Shown piece by piece: positions 55,800 through 64,000 of a stretch of DNA of 64,000 bases. Location of the stretch: NCBI GenBank assembly GCA_027485405.1, contig JAIXRB010000024.1:1-64000 (forward strand), given 5' to 3'. The notes beneath the pieces were generated by a model. The model was given only the letters and a program-made list of their open reading frames with translations, was not told the DNA's origin and ran no database searches. Source of the DNA: Leptospiraceae bacterium. Lineage in GTDB: Bacteria > Spirochaetota > Leptospiria > Leptospirales > Leptospiraceae. The stretch's first letter is position 1. Each line of letters starts with the position of its first letter. The position numbers were made by a program, and so were the translations under genes.

Positions 55800-56894
55800 T
55801 CAATAGATTCGCCGAAGAGATGTTGCGATTCTCTGCACATTATCCTTAGTTAGATTAGGATAAATGGGAAGAAGGTGTCCTTTCTGAAAAAGTCTCTCAG
55901 CATTTGGAAATTGGGAATTATTCTCTTCCAGAATATGGTGTAAAGGTTCCTCAACAACTCGTTTTGTCCCTACACGAATTGATTTGAAATACCTTTCCAC
56001 TTCTTCGTACGATTGGCCTGGAACTAAAACTGGAAATTTTTGAAATGTATCTTCACTTGGATTGGAAAAGTAGGTTTCTAATCGGGAGGATTGGACAGCT
56101 TGCAAATAAGCAATTGCAATCTTTCTTTGTCTTTCTAGGATAACTCCCAATTTAGAAAGCTGTTCTATGCCCAAAGCCGCTTGGTAATCGATTAGACTAT
56201 AGTCAAACTTCGGAAAACCTAAACTGCGTTTTGTAGAATTATCTGTTTTTTGAGTTCTAATTGCTTCGGCTAACTTAGTATTTTGTGTGACTATCATCGC
56301 ACCATTGCCAGTGGTGATTAGATTTTCAGCACTCAATCCACAAATCCCCAAAGTTCCCTGCTTCCCAACTGCGGTTTTCTCTGATGTAGCACCGATTACA
56401 TCGGTAAAATCCTCTATTAGAAGTGTTTCTCCCAAGTTCAACTTAGAAACATCAAAAATAGAACCAAAAGCATGATCAATGAGCATGACTTTTGGATTGA
56501 ACTCAGTTAATTTAGCTTGGAGGACTTCTAGATCGGGATGAAAAGAGTTCTTTCCAATATCAACTAATATAGGTTTTGCCCTAAGGAAAAAGATGGCATC
56601 CAAGGCGGCAACGGGAGAAAAGCTAGAAAGCAGAACAGAATCGTTCTCGCCAACACCCATCCCCAAAAACGCTAGATGATAGGCGGCTGTAAGAGAATTA
56701 ACCGAAATTGTATGCTTGTATTTAAATGTATGACCAAAGGCTTTTTCAAATCTTTCAACGATCTCTCCAGTAGAAAGATGTTCCAAGACTAAACATTCTA
56801 AAACCCCTTTCAAGTCCTCTCGGGACAAAGTGGGTTTATGAAATTCGATATCTGTTTGTTTTTTAACCGGTCTGTAGGCTAATTCTGCGTTCAT
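55800..56894 (-). CDS. DegT/DnrJ/EryC1-family protein lacking the catalytic lysine
   Basis: 364 residues clearly homologous to sugar aminotransferases: VNSLTAAYHLAFLGMGVGENDSVLLSSFSPVAALDAI, ILVDI, LLIEDFTDVIGATS with the PLP-pyridine Asp (about 157), and YQAALGIEQLSKLGVILERQRKIA. At the Schiff-base position the usual His-Ala-x-Lys is CGLSAENLITTGNGAMIVT, aligning Asn with the Lys; the Asn-x-Arg substrate motif is also lost. It is therefore unlikely to be a normal aminotransferase. Related examples with a substituted Lys include PLP-dependent dehydratases. It is divergent from the avtA-like gene. Confidence 0.8.
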   Translation of the reverse strand: MNAELAYRPVKKQTDIEFHKPTLSREDLKGVLECLVLEHLSTGEIVERFEKAFGHTFKYKHTISVNSLTAAYHLAFLGMGVGENDSVLLSSFSPVAALDAIFFLRAKPILVDIGKNSFHPDLEVLQAKLTEFNPKVMLIDHAFGSIFDVSKLNLGETLLIEDFTDVIGATSEKTAVGKQGTLGICGLSAENLITTGNGAMIVTQNTKLAEAIRTQKTDNSTKRSLGFPKFDYSLIDYQAALGIEQLSKLGVILERQRKIAIAYLQAVQSSRLETYFSNPSEDTFQKFPVLVPGQSYEEVERYFKSIRVGTKRVVEEPLHHILEENNSQFPNAERLFQKGHLLPIYPNLTKDNVQRIATSLRRIY

Positions 56895-57022
56895 CCAACG
56901 TTTCCTTAATTATGTCTCTTTATCTGGAAAGGGAAGATTATGTCACTTCCTTTTTCCTTAGGCAATATGCGACCCTCCATAGAAAGTACAAGCATTTTTT
57001 CCTCTTTTTACAAAACTGACTC

Positions 57023-58267
57023 ATGGGCTACTCTGCTCTGGCGAAACGCCTCCTCACTCAAAACGGAATCCAAAGCCTGATGGAAGACCTCTCCTCTAAC
57101 CCTGCCGCCATTGGTTTAGGGGGTGGAAACCCAGCAAAGATTCCGCTTGCAGAGTCCTTATGGGCAGAAGTCGGCAAAGAATTTTTAGAAGATCCTTTTG
57201 CTTGGAACAAGGCATTAGGAAACTACTCATCCCCTACAGGTAATCTGGAAGATCGGCAATTTTTTGCTGAGTATTTTTCTCAGGAATTTGGTGTATCGTT
57301 GACGGCTTCTCAGATTAGCCTAACAAACGGTAGTCAAAGCGCTTTTAGTTTTTTGTTAAACTCCTTTTCTGGAAAAATGGAGGATGGTTCTTATAAAAAA
57401 ATAATTTTTCCTGCTTTGCCAGATTATATCGGTTATTCTGACCAAGCCATGAACTTGAACCAGTTTATCGGAATTGAACCAAAAATCCTTCTTCATTCCG
57501 AAAACTCCTTTGAGTATGCGATCGATTTTTCTTCAATTCCCTGGCAGGAAGCAGGTGCTATTTGTTTATCTAGACCTTGTAACCCAACTGGCTATTCTAT
57601 TTCAAACTCAGATTTAGAAATCTTATATTCGGAATGCCAAAAAAGAAACATTCCTCTAATTGTAGATGGCGCTTACGGCTTTCCTTTCCCTGACTTAGCA
57701 CCAAAGGATTCTTTCTTTTCTTGGAAAAGGGGAATCATTTTTGTCCATAGTTTTTCAAAGATTGGTTTACCTGGCATTCGATTGGGAGTTGTTATAGGAG
57801 ATCCTGATTTAAATCCTCTTTTATCCGCTTGGGCATCTGTACACAGTTTGGCTGTCGGTGAGTTTAGTGTTCAATTGGCAAAAAGATGCTTAGAAAAAAA
57901 CCGAATGAATTCCTTGGTCCAAAACGGCATAAAGCCATTCTATTCTGAACAAAGGGACTTTACTATTAAATCCATAGATGCTGAGTTTCAAAAACGCAAA
58001 TTGCCCTACTTGCGGCATCTCGCGGACGGAGCTTTTTTTCTTTGGCTTCATTTTCCAGATTTGCCTATTTCCTCGCAAAGATTGTATCAATTGTGCAAAG
58101 ATGCAGGCTTGGTTTTGGTCTCAGGGCACTATTTCTTTCCTGGTTTAGTTCAATCATTTTCTCACAGCGAATCCTGTGTTCGTTTGACATATTGCTTAGA
58201 GAAGGGTCAAATAGCGAAAGGGATTCAAATTCTGGCTGAACAAATTGAAAAAGCATATTCACGGTAG
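57023..58267 (+). CDS. avtA: valine-pyruvate aminotransferase family (AvtA-like)
   Basis: 414 residues of fold-type I. The AvtA-like landmarks are GLGGGNPAKIP (about 31-41), NYSSPTGNLEDRQFF (about 66), SLTNGSQSAFSFLLNSF (about 100-116) and RPCNPTGYS (about 185), with PLP Lys in HSFSKIGLPGIRLGVV (about 246-261) and Asp-Tyr/Gly-Tyr in IVDGAYGFPFPD. It transfers amino groups between valine/alanine and pyruvate/2-ketoisovalerate. No clear ribosome-binding site. It is followed three bases later by the 766-aa membrane protein gene. Confidence 0.85.
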   Translation: MGYSALAKRLLTQNGIQSLMEDLSSNPAAIGLGGGNPAKIPLAESLWAEVGKEFLEDPFAWNKALGNYSSPTGNLEDRQFFAEYFSQEFGVSLTASQISLTNGSQSAFSFLLNSFSGKMEDGSYKKIIFPALPDYIGYSDQAMNLNQFIGIEPKILLHSENSFEYAIDFSSIPWQEAGAICLSRPCNPTGYSISNSDLEILYSECQKRNIPLIVDGAYGFPFPDLAPKDSFFSWKRGIIFVHSFSKIGLPGIRLGVVIGDPDLNPLLSAWASVHSLAVGEFSVQLAKRCLEKNRMNSLVQNGIKPFYSEQRDFTIKSIDAEFQKRKLPYLRHLADGAFFLWLHFPDLPISSQRLYQLCKDAGLVLVSGHYFFPGLVQSFSHSESCVRLTYCLEKGQIAKGIQILAEQIEKAYSR

Positions 58268-58270
58268 ATC

Positions 58271-60571
58271 ATGGACGAAAAAGAATTAAAATTTGAAGAC
58301 CTCTTAGACAAACCTGCAATGGATTCAGGAACAAGTGGTTCCAAACCTAGCTATCTAGGCGGAAACATCTATATTCAATTGCCAGAAGCAATCGGCAGTT
58401 TGACTCCAACGGCACGATGTGTATTGGACGAACTAAAAGATTGGCACAAACGTGTTGACAAACAGGGCGGAAAGGAACCGCATCCCACCTATCTCCTAAC
58501 TGTAGATAAATTGCCCGAGTCCCTTGTAAAATACAGCAATATCGGGGAACAAGCAAAATCCGAAGCTTCCATTTCGCAGGCAATCAAACAGATTTTAGAT
58601 CTAGATAGAAAAGGTATGAATCGTGTGGCTTACGCATATCCTTTCCTCATTCGAAACGGAAATAAAATCGCAAGTAAGATCGCTTTGATCGCTCCTCAAA
58701 AAGAGAACAAGACAGATGTATCTCCATATCGACAAGCTTGTTTTCGTTATTCGGAGGAAATGGTCAATCTTTTGATAAAAAACAGGGCAAAGAAAGGTCG
58801 AGCCTACGAAGAAAACATTACCCTTACCGTTCAAAAAAATAAAGAAGGAAAGACTTGGCTATTTCCAAAGCTTGCAAGTTTAGAAGCGGAAATTGGTCAA
58901 TTGGTGCGCAGAGGCTTTGGAAACATTCCAGCAATAAGCCTTCCTGATTTTCTCGAAGATTGCATGGAGTATGGAAGAAGAGAGAACTTAGTAGTTCCCA
59001 TTTTAGACGACTATCATATCGTTATCGATCCGTTAGACCTAAAGGCAGACGGTTCTTACAACAAAGTACCAGAAGTAGTAAACCAAATTCTATTACAAAT
59101 CAATGGACTGATTCAATTTGGAAAAGATGTTTTGATTCCGTACGCGGAAGAAGCAAAGTACGAAGGATTTAAATCTAGATTTTTACAACTCGCTGGTTCC
59201 TGTAAATTCCAATCGTTAGAAGAGAAAATGCAATGTGATTTGGTTGGAAAAGAGCTTGTTATCCTTCTAGATGGTTTTCCTTTTTCATCTCAAAAAGGAA
59301 ATGCTGGCATGACCATCCGAGAACCAGTTGATCTTTGTATCCGGATTTTGAAAAACCTCATCGAGGAAAAAAATAAAACAGGCAATCGACAAGAAGGCGA
59401 CACATACGAAAACATTTTAAAATCGATTAGCGATCGTATTCCGGAGTATACAAGAGACAACCTAGTTTTGTATCCGATGCAATTTGATGATGAAATCAAA
59501 AAATCGGGAATCTCCGATCCTGAAAAAATCAAGTTGTTCGCAAAAAAATTAAAAGACGATATTCTTTCCGATTTCTCCTATCACGAAGCAAAAAATGCTA
59601 ACGGAACTTCTGTATTCTATGTTGTTGATCATGGATACATGACGGCAGTCTTACACAAACTTACGATTGATGGAAAATCCAATCCAGAACTCAGAAAGCA
59701 ACTCGATTATGCCAAAATCATTTATGAAAAATTAACAAATCCCAAGCACCCTGAGCTTAACGGCAAACTAAAGCCAGACCTAATTGCAAAGCTCATGATG
59801 GAAATTGATAATGAAGGAATTCGTGATTTAGAAGATAAAAAACAACAAGACTTAAAAAACAAAATCAATGTTCCGTTTGGAGTCATGGCGTTTTTTGTAA
59901 GTGCCCTTGCCTTTGTTACAGCGGCATTCATTTTTGAGACAACCGATCCTTTCTTTTTTGGAATCCCCTTTTCAATCATTCTGGGTATCTTGGTTGCGAT
60001 TTTCTTCCGAGAAAAATCTGACGATGAAATCAAAAAGGAAGTAAAGGAATCTGGAAAATTCGGAAAACTAGAGGAACCTGCATCTGAGACTTCTGGTGGA
60101 AGCCACGGCGAAAAAACGAATGAAACCAAAGAAGACAAAATCGCCCACATTTACAAATCTGCGGACTCTTCTATCTTTCCGAAAAAATTCAATAAAATCA
60201 CGGAAAAGGTTTTAGACCCCGATTCTTTGAAAAAACGAATTGAAGCCAACCTGGATACGATCAAGAAAAATAACCAGACCCTAGAAAAGGAAAAGGATAA
60301 TCAAAAAGTTATCTCAACGATCGAATACGCGGTTTTACAATCCTCAGCTACAATCCTGGTTCCAAATGACATTCTTGTCGAAAACATGCCCGCAAGCCTA
60401 ATAATCAGTCGTTCCGACCTAAAATCGGAACTATTCCGACAGCAATTAGCCGATGCCTATCGAGAAGATATGGAAAAGAAAAAGTTAGATAAAAAAATGG
60501 TGAAATACTACACTTATCTTATCAATACGATTGAAATGGAATATTTCAAATACTTGCCTAAAAAGAAGTAA
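58271..60571 (+). CDS. large hypothetical protein with a C-terminal-half membrane hairpin
   Basis: 766 residues, no signal peptide. A long mixed soluble region (about 1-525; no family recognised) precedes two closely spaced transmembrane helices (about 533-575: GVMAFFVSALAFVTAAFIF and FFGIPFSIILGILVAIFF), then a charged, probably cytoplasmic tail (about 580-766) with a Lys-rich helix and a YTYLINTIEMEYFKYLPKKK end. Both termini appear cytoplasmic. It starts three bases after avtA and ends five bases before the DUF2225 gene. I recognise no domain. It may be a lineage-specific membrane scaffold or regulator. Confidence 0.75.
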   Translation: MDEKELKFEDLLDKPAMDSGTSGSKPSYLGGNIYIQLPEAIGSLTPTARCVLDELKDWHKRVDKQGGKEPHPTYLLTVDKLPESLVKYSNIGEQAKSEASISQAIKQILDLDRKGMNRVAYAYPFLIRNGNKIASKIALIAPQKENKTDVSPYRQACFRYSEEMVNLLIKNRAKKGRAYEENITLTVQKNKEGKTWLFPKLASLEAEIGQLVRRGFGNIPAISLPDFLEDCMEYGRRENLVVPILDDYHIVIDPLDLKADGSYNKVPEVVNQILLQINGLIQFGKDVLIPYAEEAKYEGFKSRFLQLAGSCKFQSLEEKMQCDLVGKELVILLDGFPFSSQKGNAGMTIREPVDLCIRILKNLIEEKNKTGNRQEGDTYENILKSISDRIPEYTRDNLVLYPMQFDDEIKKSGISDPEKIKLFAKKLKDDILSDFSYHEAKNANGTSVFYVVDHGYMTAVLHKLTIDGKSNPELRKQLDYAKIIYEKLTNPKHPELNGKLKPDLIAKLMMEIDNEGIRDLEDKKQQDLKNKINVPFGVMAFFVSALAFVTAAFIFETTDPFFFGIPFSIILGILVAIFFREKSDDEIKKEVKESGKFGKLEEPASETSGGSHGEKTNETKEDKIAHIYKSADSSIFPKKFNKITEKVLDPDSLKKRIEANLDTIKKNNQTLEKEKDNQKVISTIEYAVLQSSATILVPNDILVENMPASLIISRSDLKSELFRQQLADAYREDMEKKKLDKKMVKYYTYLINTIEMEYFKYLPKKK

Positions 60572-60576
60572 ACTAG

Positions 60577-61443
60577 ATGACGAATACCCCCATAGAGTCT
60601 TCCGAAGACAATCAAGAATCGGAACATAAGATCCTCTCTCCTTTGATCATTTTCACTGTTCAGTGCCCAGTATGCGGCTTTGAAGATGTGAAGTGCCACA
60701 CCTTGAAAGCAAAAACTTTGCCGGTTCGCCATAACGTTCTAGAAGTTCCCATCTACGAACCAAATCCTAAATTCCATTATGTGGATTTCAATGAGTTACA
60801 ATTCACAGTTTGCCCGGAATGTCTGTATGTCGGAGCTAACAAATCAGATTTTAAGTCACATAACCCCGTCACAGGTTCTTTTCAAGAATCAAAATCGGAC
60901 AAAAGAATTCTACGATATTGGGAAACCAATATGAGTAAAATTGCAAAAACATACAAGACCCCAACGATCCAACCAGAGAATTTCCACAATCCAAGAACAC
61001 CGGAAGCGATACTTTTAGCAATTCGTCTAGCCATTTTCAAAGCAAAGTTAGAAATCCAAGCAAAAATCCCGTACGCGCATTTTAAACGTGCACATCGATA
61101 CCTAAAGTACTATTGCGAATGCCTTCGTCTAACTGGAACTGCCGATGATGAAATTCTTCGCAAAACTATCGTTGATCTAGAGGAAGTATTTCGGCTTTCC
61201 GATTTTCCAGATATGACTCACGAATTTGAAGTTTGTTATTTAGTCGTTGCTTGTGCAATTAAACTTAACGAAGAAGAAAAAGCTGGGGAATGGATCAAAG
61301 CCCTCGACAAAACGAAAGGGGATTTAGCTGTAAAAGCAAAAGAAAATCCAAGAATCCCAGCACAAGAAGCCGCTAAATGGTCTCAGAAATCAAAAGATCT
61401 TTGGCAAAACCGAAACGATCCGACGGTTTGGAAATTTGATTGA
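60577..61443 (+). CDS. DUF2225 zinc-ribbon protein
   Basis: 288 residues. N-terminus has two CXXC pairs: VQCPVCGFEDVKCH (about 27-40) and FTVCPECLYVGANKSDF (about 82-98), the DUF2225 zinc ribbon. A helical repeat domain follows (about 110-285), with amphipathic helices resembling TPRs (AILLAIRLAIFKAKLEIQ, ...AHRYLKYYCECLRL). A soluble cytoplasmic protein; DUF2225 proteins are of unknown function. Its stop overlaps the start of the next gene by four bases (TTGA). Confidence 0.85.
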   Translation: MTNTPIESSEDNQESEHKILSPLIIFTVQCPVCGFEDVKCHTLKAKTLPVRHNVLEVPIYEPNPKFHYVDFNELQFTVCPECLYVGANKSDFKSHNPVTGSFQESKSDKRILRYWETNMSKIAKTYKTPTIQPENFHNPRTPEAILLAIRLAIFKAKLEIQAKIPYAHFKRAHRYLKYYCECLRLTGTADDEILRKTIVDLEEVFRLSDFPDMTHEFEVCYLVVACAIKLNEEEKAGEWIKALDKTKGDLAVKAKENPRIPAQEAAKWSQKSKDLWQNRNDPTVWKFD

Positions 61444-64000
61444 AGAACTGTGCTCGCATTAGTCGGTATTTACTTTTCTTCTTAACGCTTTCCATATTTC
61501 CGACGCAACTTTTCTCTCAAAACAAAAGAACTCAAGGATGGATTGTAACTTCTGCAACTCCAAAGTTACTGATAGATAACATAGTCGCCTACTCGACCGA
61601 TGATGGGTCTCGATTTCGTTTGCCATCCAATCTTTCTTTAAACCAAGAAATTGACTTCTATCTCATGCTAGGTGATTTCTATCTCAGAAGAAAAGATAAA
61701 ATTGGAATTGCAAACATATTGTATGATCTAAGAACAAAAAAGGGTGAATACAGTCTGGCCGATGCAATAATTACTTCTCTTTGGAAATCGTCCCAAGGGG
61801 AAGATGCTCAGGCTATTCGAGGACTTGACCTTTACATCCAAAAAGAACCCAACACTTACTTCCGCAACCTAGCTAAAAATGCTCGAATCAATATGTTCCA
61901 AGGTGGAGAGGATGAGAAAAAAACGATCATCCAAATGGAGTGCAATAAATCAAAATCCTACTATAGCATTTGTCGAGTCTTCCGTTTGCAATACTATTTA
62001 GATTTACCAAACGGCGACGAGAAGGACATGAATAAACCGTTTGTAAATATCATGCGAGTCATCTCTCCTTTCTTTGAAGATCCAAAGCTAGAATGGATTC
62101 CTCTTTTAGAGACTATTGACGAAGACCTGCCAGCAAAACTTGCCTTCATGGGATTCTTAAAAGAATCAGTCCATTTTCAACAGATTATTTTGGATTTTGA
62201 AAAGGCGGCAGATGGAGAATGGAGTGAAAATTCTCTAGAGCGAATGTCTTTTTTTGCTACTTTAGCAGGTGATTATAGGTATGCAGAAGACTCGCTAAAC
62301 GCTTATATGAAGCTTTCAAAAAATAAAAAGTCATCATATAACAATCGTATTTATTTGAAGCTGGGTTTTTTAGCTCATTTACAAAAAGAATACAAAAGAG
62401 CTTTAGACTACTATCTTCAATTGGATTTTTCTAACTGGTCTTCAAATATTCTACATCCCATTTTAAACGAACCGATTTCCATTACAGGCGCGAAGGATTT
62501 GATTTCAGTCACAGTTTGGAGATTGCAAGGCGCTGATATTGCAATCAAGGCATTACAGAAGATAGTTGATCCAGAGAAATTAACAGAAGATGACTTATGG
62601 CCAAAACTGAGAGTTGCTCAAATCTTAATGGACCAAAACCATGATTTGTCTGCAAAGATCGCAGATGAAATCATTTATATGTCACAAGGGAAAGGCTGGA
62701 AAAGACTGGAGTATGCGGCTACCATCCTACAAGGACACAATCAAATTTACAAAAGAGAATATCGAAAAGCCACTGTTGAGTTTACTAAAAGTCGAGGAAT
62801 TCTAGATGAAGAAAACAAATTCTTTTCTTCTGAATTTATGCGAAATTTTGGCTTTGTTTTTGCACATGCGGCATCTGGTAAACGAGGTCCAGTTACTGGT
62901 CACATCAAAGATGGATTGAACGATCTGAACAAAAACATTCTCTATGAAGACTTCTACAGTATTAGAAATTATAGACCTACTTCTTTTTCAACTGAGCTTT
63001 TTTTTGAACAAGCAATTCAATTTTGGAAGGAAGAAGGAGACTCCTGGAGTCTACTCGAGACCCTTCATTCCTATGACAGCTTCAGAAAAAGGTCCATGGA
63101 AAAAGAAAAACCGCAGGGACTTCAACAAATCCCTTTTGCAGAGTCCCAGTTTCGGTTTCTTTCTGGTTTTCAAACTCCCAAAGAGGCAAAGTTTTTTGAT
63201 TCGACTTACGCCAACAGCCGAGAGACCGAAGCTGGCTATATAGGCAAACAGAATGAAGAGTCTGTATTGAAAACCTTAGAATCCGTCAAAACCCCCACGG
63301 TAGCTATAATTCCATACAAAGAATCAACCTTTGTATTCTTCATCAATCCAAAAGAGCCCCGAAGAACTGCTGTTTCCTGGAAGGAGCTACGTTCTACTAG
63401 GTTGGATGCACCTGAGATTTTAGAAGCTATTCGTGATTTTACGAGTAATGCAAAAGAGTTTTCTGGAATGCAAGTGTATTTGAATGAATACGGTCTAGTC
63501 GCATTTCGCAATTTGCGCAGGGATTTCAAAGAAAAGGAAATTGGACTCTTTTTTCGTTATGGTCCACCTGTTGAAGAAAAGAATAACTTAGTTCCGGTTG
63601 CATGGTATTGCCCAAAATCTGCAAAACAGATGCAAGAAAGAAATGTGGGCTTAGTGGAGACAGCTTATTTTGAAGGTTCTAGAATTTTAAAAGAAAAGGA
63701 ACGAATCCACATCTGGGATTTTGAACCGAACACGAAGAGTGCTGTTTTAAGTGATTTGTCTTGGTCTTGCCGAAGTTCTGAGCAATCCCAAGAAGACATT
63801 TCTATCAATCGATTGATGCGCAGAATTGATTACAGAACTGTTCCTAAAGCACTTTTATACACAGATAAGACTCTACCAAAAACATGGGCAGAATCTTATA
63901 CTTTGCACCAAAGCTGGGTTCAGTTTTGGTTTTTAGCAGGAGTGAAGACTATTTACTTCAAGCCTAAGCTCCCAGAATTGGAAGCTGGATTTCAAGATCT
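61440..64000 (+). CDS. exported helical-repeat protein, C-terminus beyond the window (partial)
   Basis: An open frame starts with TTG at 61440, overlapping the DUF2225 stop, and runs to the window end (853 codons seen). The N-terminus is a signal peptide (LKNCARISRYLLFFLTLSIFPTQLFSQ). Residues about 60-520 are a series of helical hairpins that look like TPRs (LKLGFLAHLQKEYKRALDYYLQL, FSSEFMRNFGFVFAHAA). After about residue 600 a mixed alpha/beta part begins (VAIIPYKESTFVFFINPKEPRRTAVSW). The TPR-then-alpha/beta plan is reminiscent of CHAT peptidase-like proteins, but I cannot see the catalytic His/Cys in what is visible. Function unknown. Confidence 0.8.
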   Translation, partial: MKNCARISRYLLFFLTLSIFPTQLFSQNKRTQGWIVTSATPKLLIDNIVAYSTDDGSRFRLPSNLSLNQEIDFYLMLGDFYLRRKDKIGIANILYDLRTKKGEYSLADAIITSLWKSSQGEDAQAIRGLDLYIQKEPNTYFRNLAKNARINMFQGGEDEKKTIIQMECNKSKSYYSICRVFRLQYYLDLPNGDEKDMNKPFVNIMRVISPFFEDPKLEWIPLLETIDEDLPAKLAFMGFLKESVHFQQIILDFEKAADGEWSENSLERMSFFATLAGDYRYAEDSLNAYMKLSKNKKSSYNNRIYLKLGFLAHLQKEYKRALDYYLQLDFSNWSSNILHPILNEPISITGAKDLISVTVWRLQGADIAIKALQKIVDPEKLTEDDLWPKLRVAQILMDQNHDLSAKIADEIIYMSQGKGWKRLEYAATILQGHNQIYKREYRKATVEFTKSRGILDEENKFFSSEFMRNFGFVFAHAASGKRGPVTGHIKDGLNDLNKNILYEDFYSIRNYRPTSFSTELFFEQAIQFWKEEGDSWSLLETLHSYDSFRKRSMEKEKPQGLQQIPFAESQFRFLSGFQTPKEAKFFDSTYANSRETEAGYIGKQNEESVLKTLESVKTPTVAIIPYKESTFVFFINPKEPRRTAVSWKELRSTRLDAPEILEAIRDFTSNAKEFSGMQVYLNEYGLVAFRNLRRDFKEKEIGLFFRYGPPVEEKNNLVPVAWYCPKSAKQMQERNVGLVETAYFEGSRILKEKERIHIWDFEPNTKSAVLSDLSWSCRSSEQSQEDISINRLMRRIDYRTVPKALLYTDKTLPKTWAESYTLHQSWVQFWFLAGVKTIYFKPKLPELEAGFQD

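Noticed and set aside
62944..63529. Two ORFs, 62944-63243 (+) and 63236-63529 (-)
   Set aside because: Both lie inside the long open frame of the exported repeat protein (61440-64000) and have no motif; they are shadows.

Overview
The window looks like a chromosomal segment of a Leptospira-type spirochaete, most likely one of the saprophytic or intermediate species. Evidence: moderately AT-rich DNA, frequent TTG/GTG starts, spirochaetal lipoprotein lipoboxes, a very long SpiroCoCo-type coiled-coil protein, a bacterial histone-fold protein, a flagellar cap gene, many cyclic-nucleotide and GAF/SpoIIE signalling proteins, and beta-oxidation enzymes (these bacteria live on fatty acids). The species cannot be fixed from the sequence alone. 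Genes are tightly packed: no gene-free stretch exceeds about 210 bases, and I see no rRNA, tRNA, IS element, prophage or CRISPR array.

Region 1 (1-8.6 kb): the 3' end of a probable acyltransferase and a GHKL-ATPase-like protein. Then a co-directional run: membrane-anchored coiled-coil protein (1077 aa), 67-aa histone, map, a secreted micropeptide made of 10-residue Cys-Pro repeats, thiM and thiE. QueG converges on thiE. Region 2 (8.7-20.3 kb, all plus strand): two surface lipoproteins (one a trypsin-fold protease whose start codon lies in a hairpin loop), two small cyclic-nucleotide-binding proteins, a hydroxyacyl-CoA dehydrogenase/thiolase pair, and a chain of membrane protein, SpoIIE-like phosphatase, GPH-family symporter, adenylate cyclase and small lipoprotein. 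Region 3 (20.3-27.6 kb): DUF4468 lipoprotein, plsC-like acyltransferase, dapF, methyltransferase, HAD phosphatase, and a fliD operon on the minus strand with a good sigma-28-like promoter.

Region 4 (27.7-37.2 kb): ppk1, FAD-linked oxidase, a GNAT-nitrilase fusion, peroxiredoxin-like protein; then on the minus strand a BBP2-type porin and a DUF455/cytochrome c pair; then an alkyltransferase-like protein overlapping thiD. Region 5 (37.2-48.1 kb): sigma-54 activator with GAF sensors, SpoIIE phosphatase, tilS, double-cNMP Crp-like regulator, ssb, a divergent cyclase-like protein, ilvC and a second thiolase. Region 6 (48.2-64 kb): sthA-like flavoprotein, secreted SH3 protein and zinc phospholipase C/S1-P1-like protein, DUF2237, M23 peptidase, GST, cutA, an ATP-grasp-like protein with a lysine-less DegT homologue, avtA-like aminotransferase, a 766-aa unknown membrane protein, a DUF2225 protein and a long secreted repeat protein running off the end.

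The most interesting part is the 1.4-5.6 kb operon. A histone whose C-terminus stops where helix 3 of archaeal histones begins is encoded 14 bases after a membrane-anchored coiled-coil protein with a C-terminal helix-turn-helix-like module, which suggests a nucleoid-to-membrane organising system. Other leads are the Cys-Pro repeat micropeptide, the start codon inside a hairpin, the lysine-less DegT/ATP-grasp pair, and the FliD-linked helical protein.
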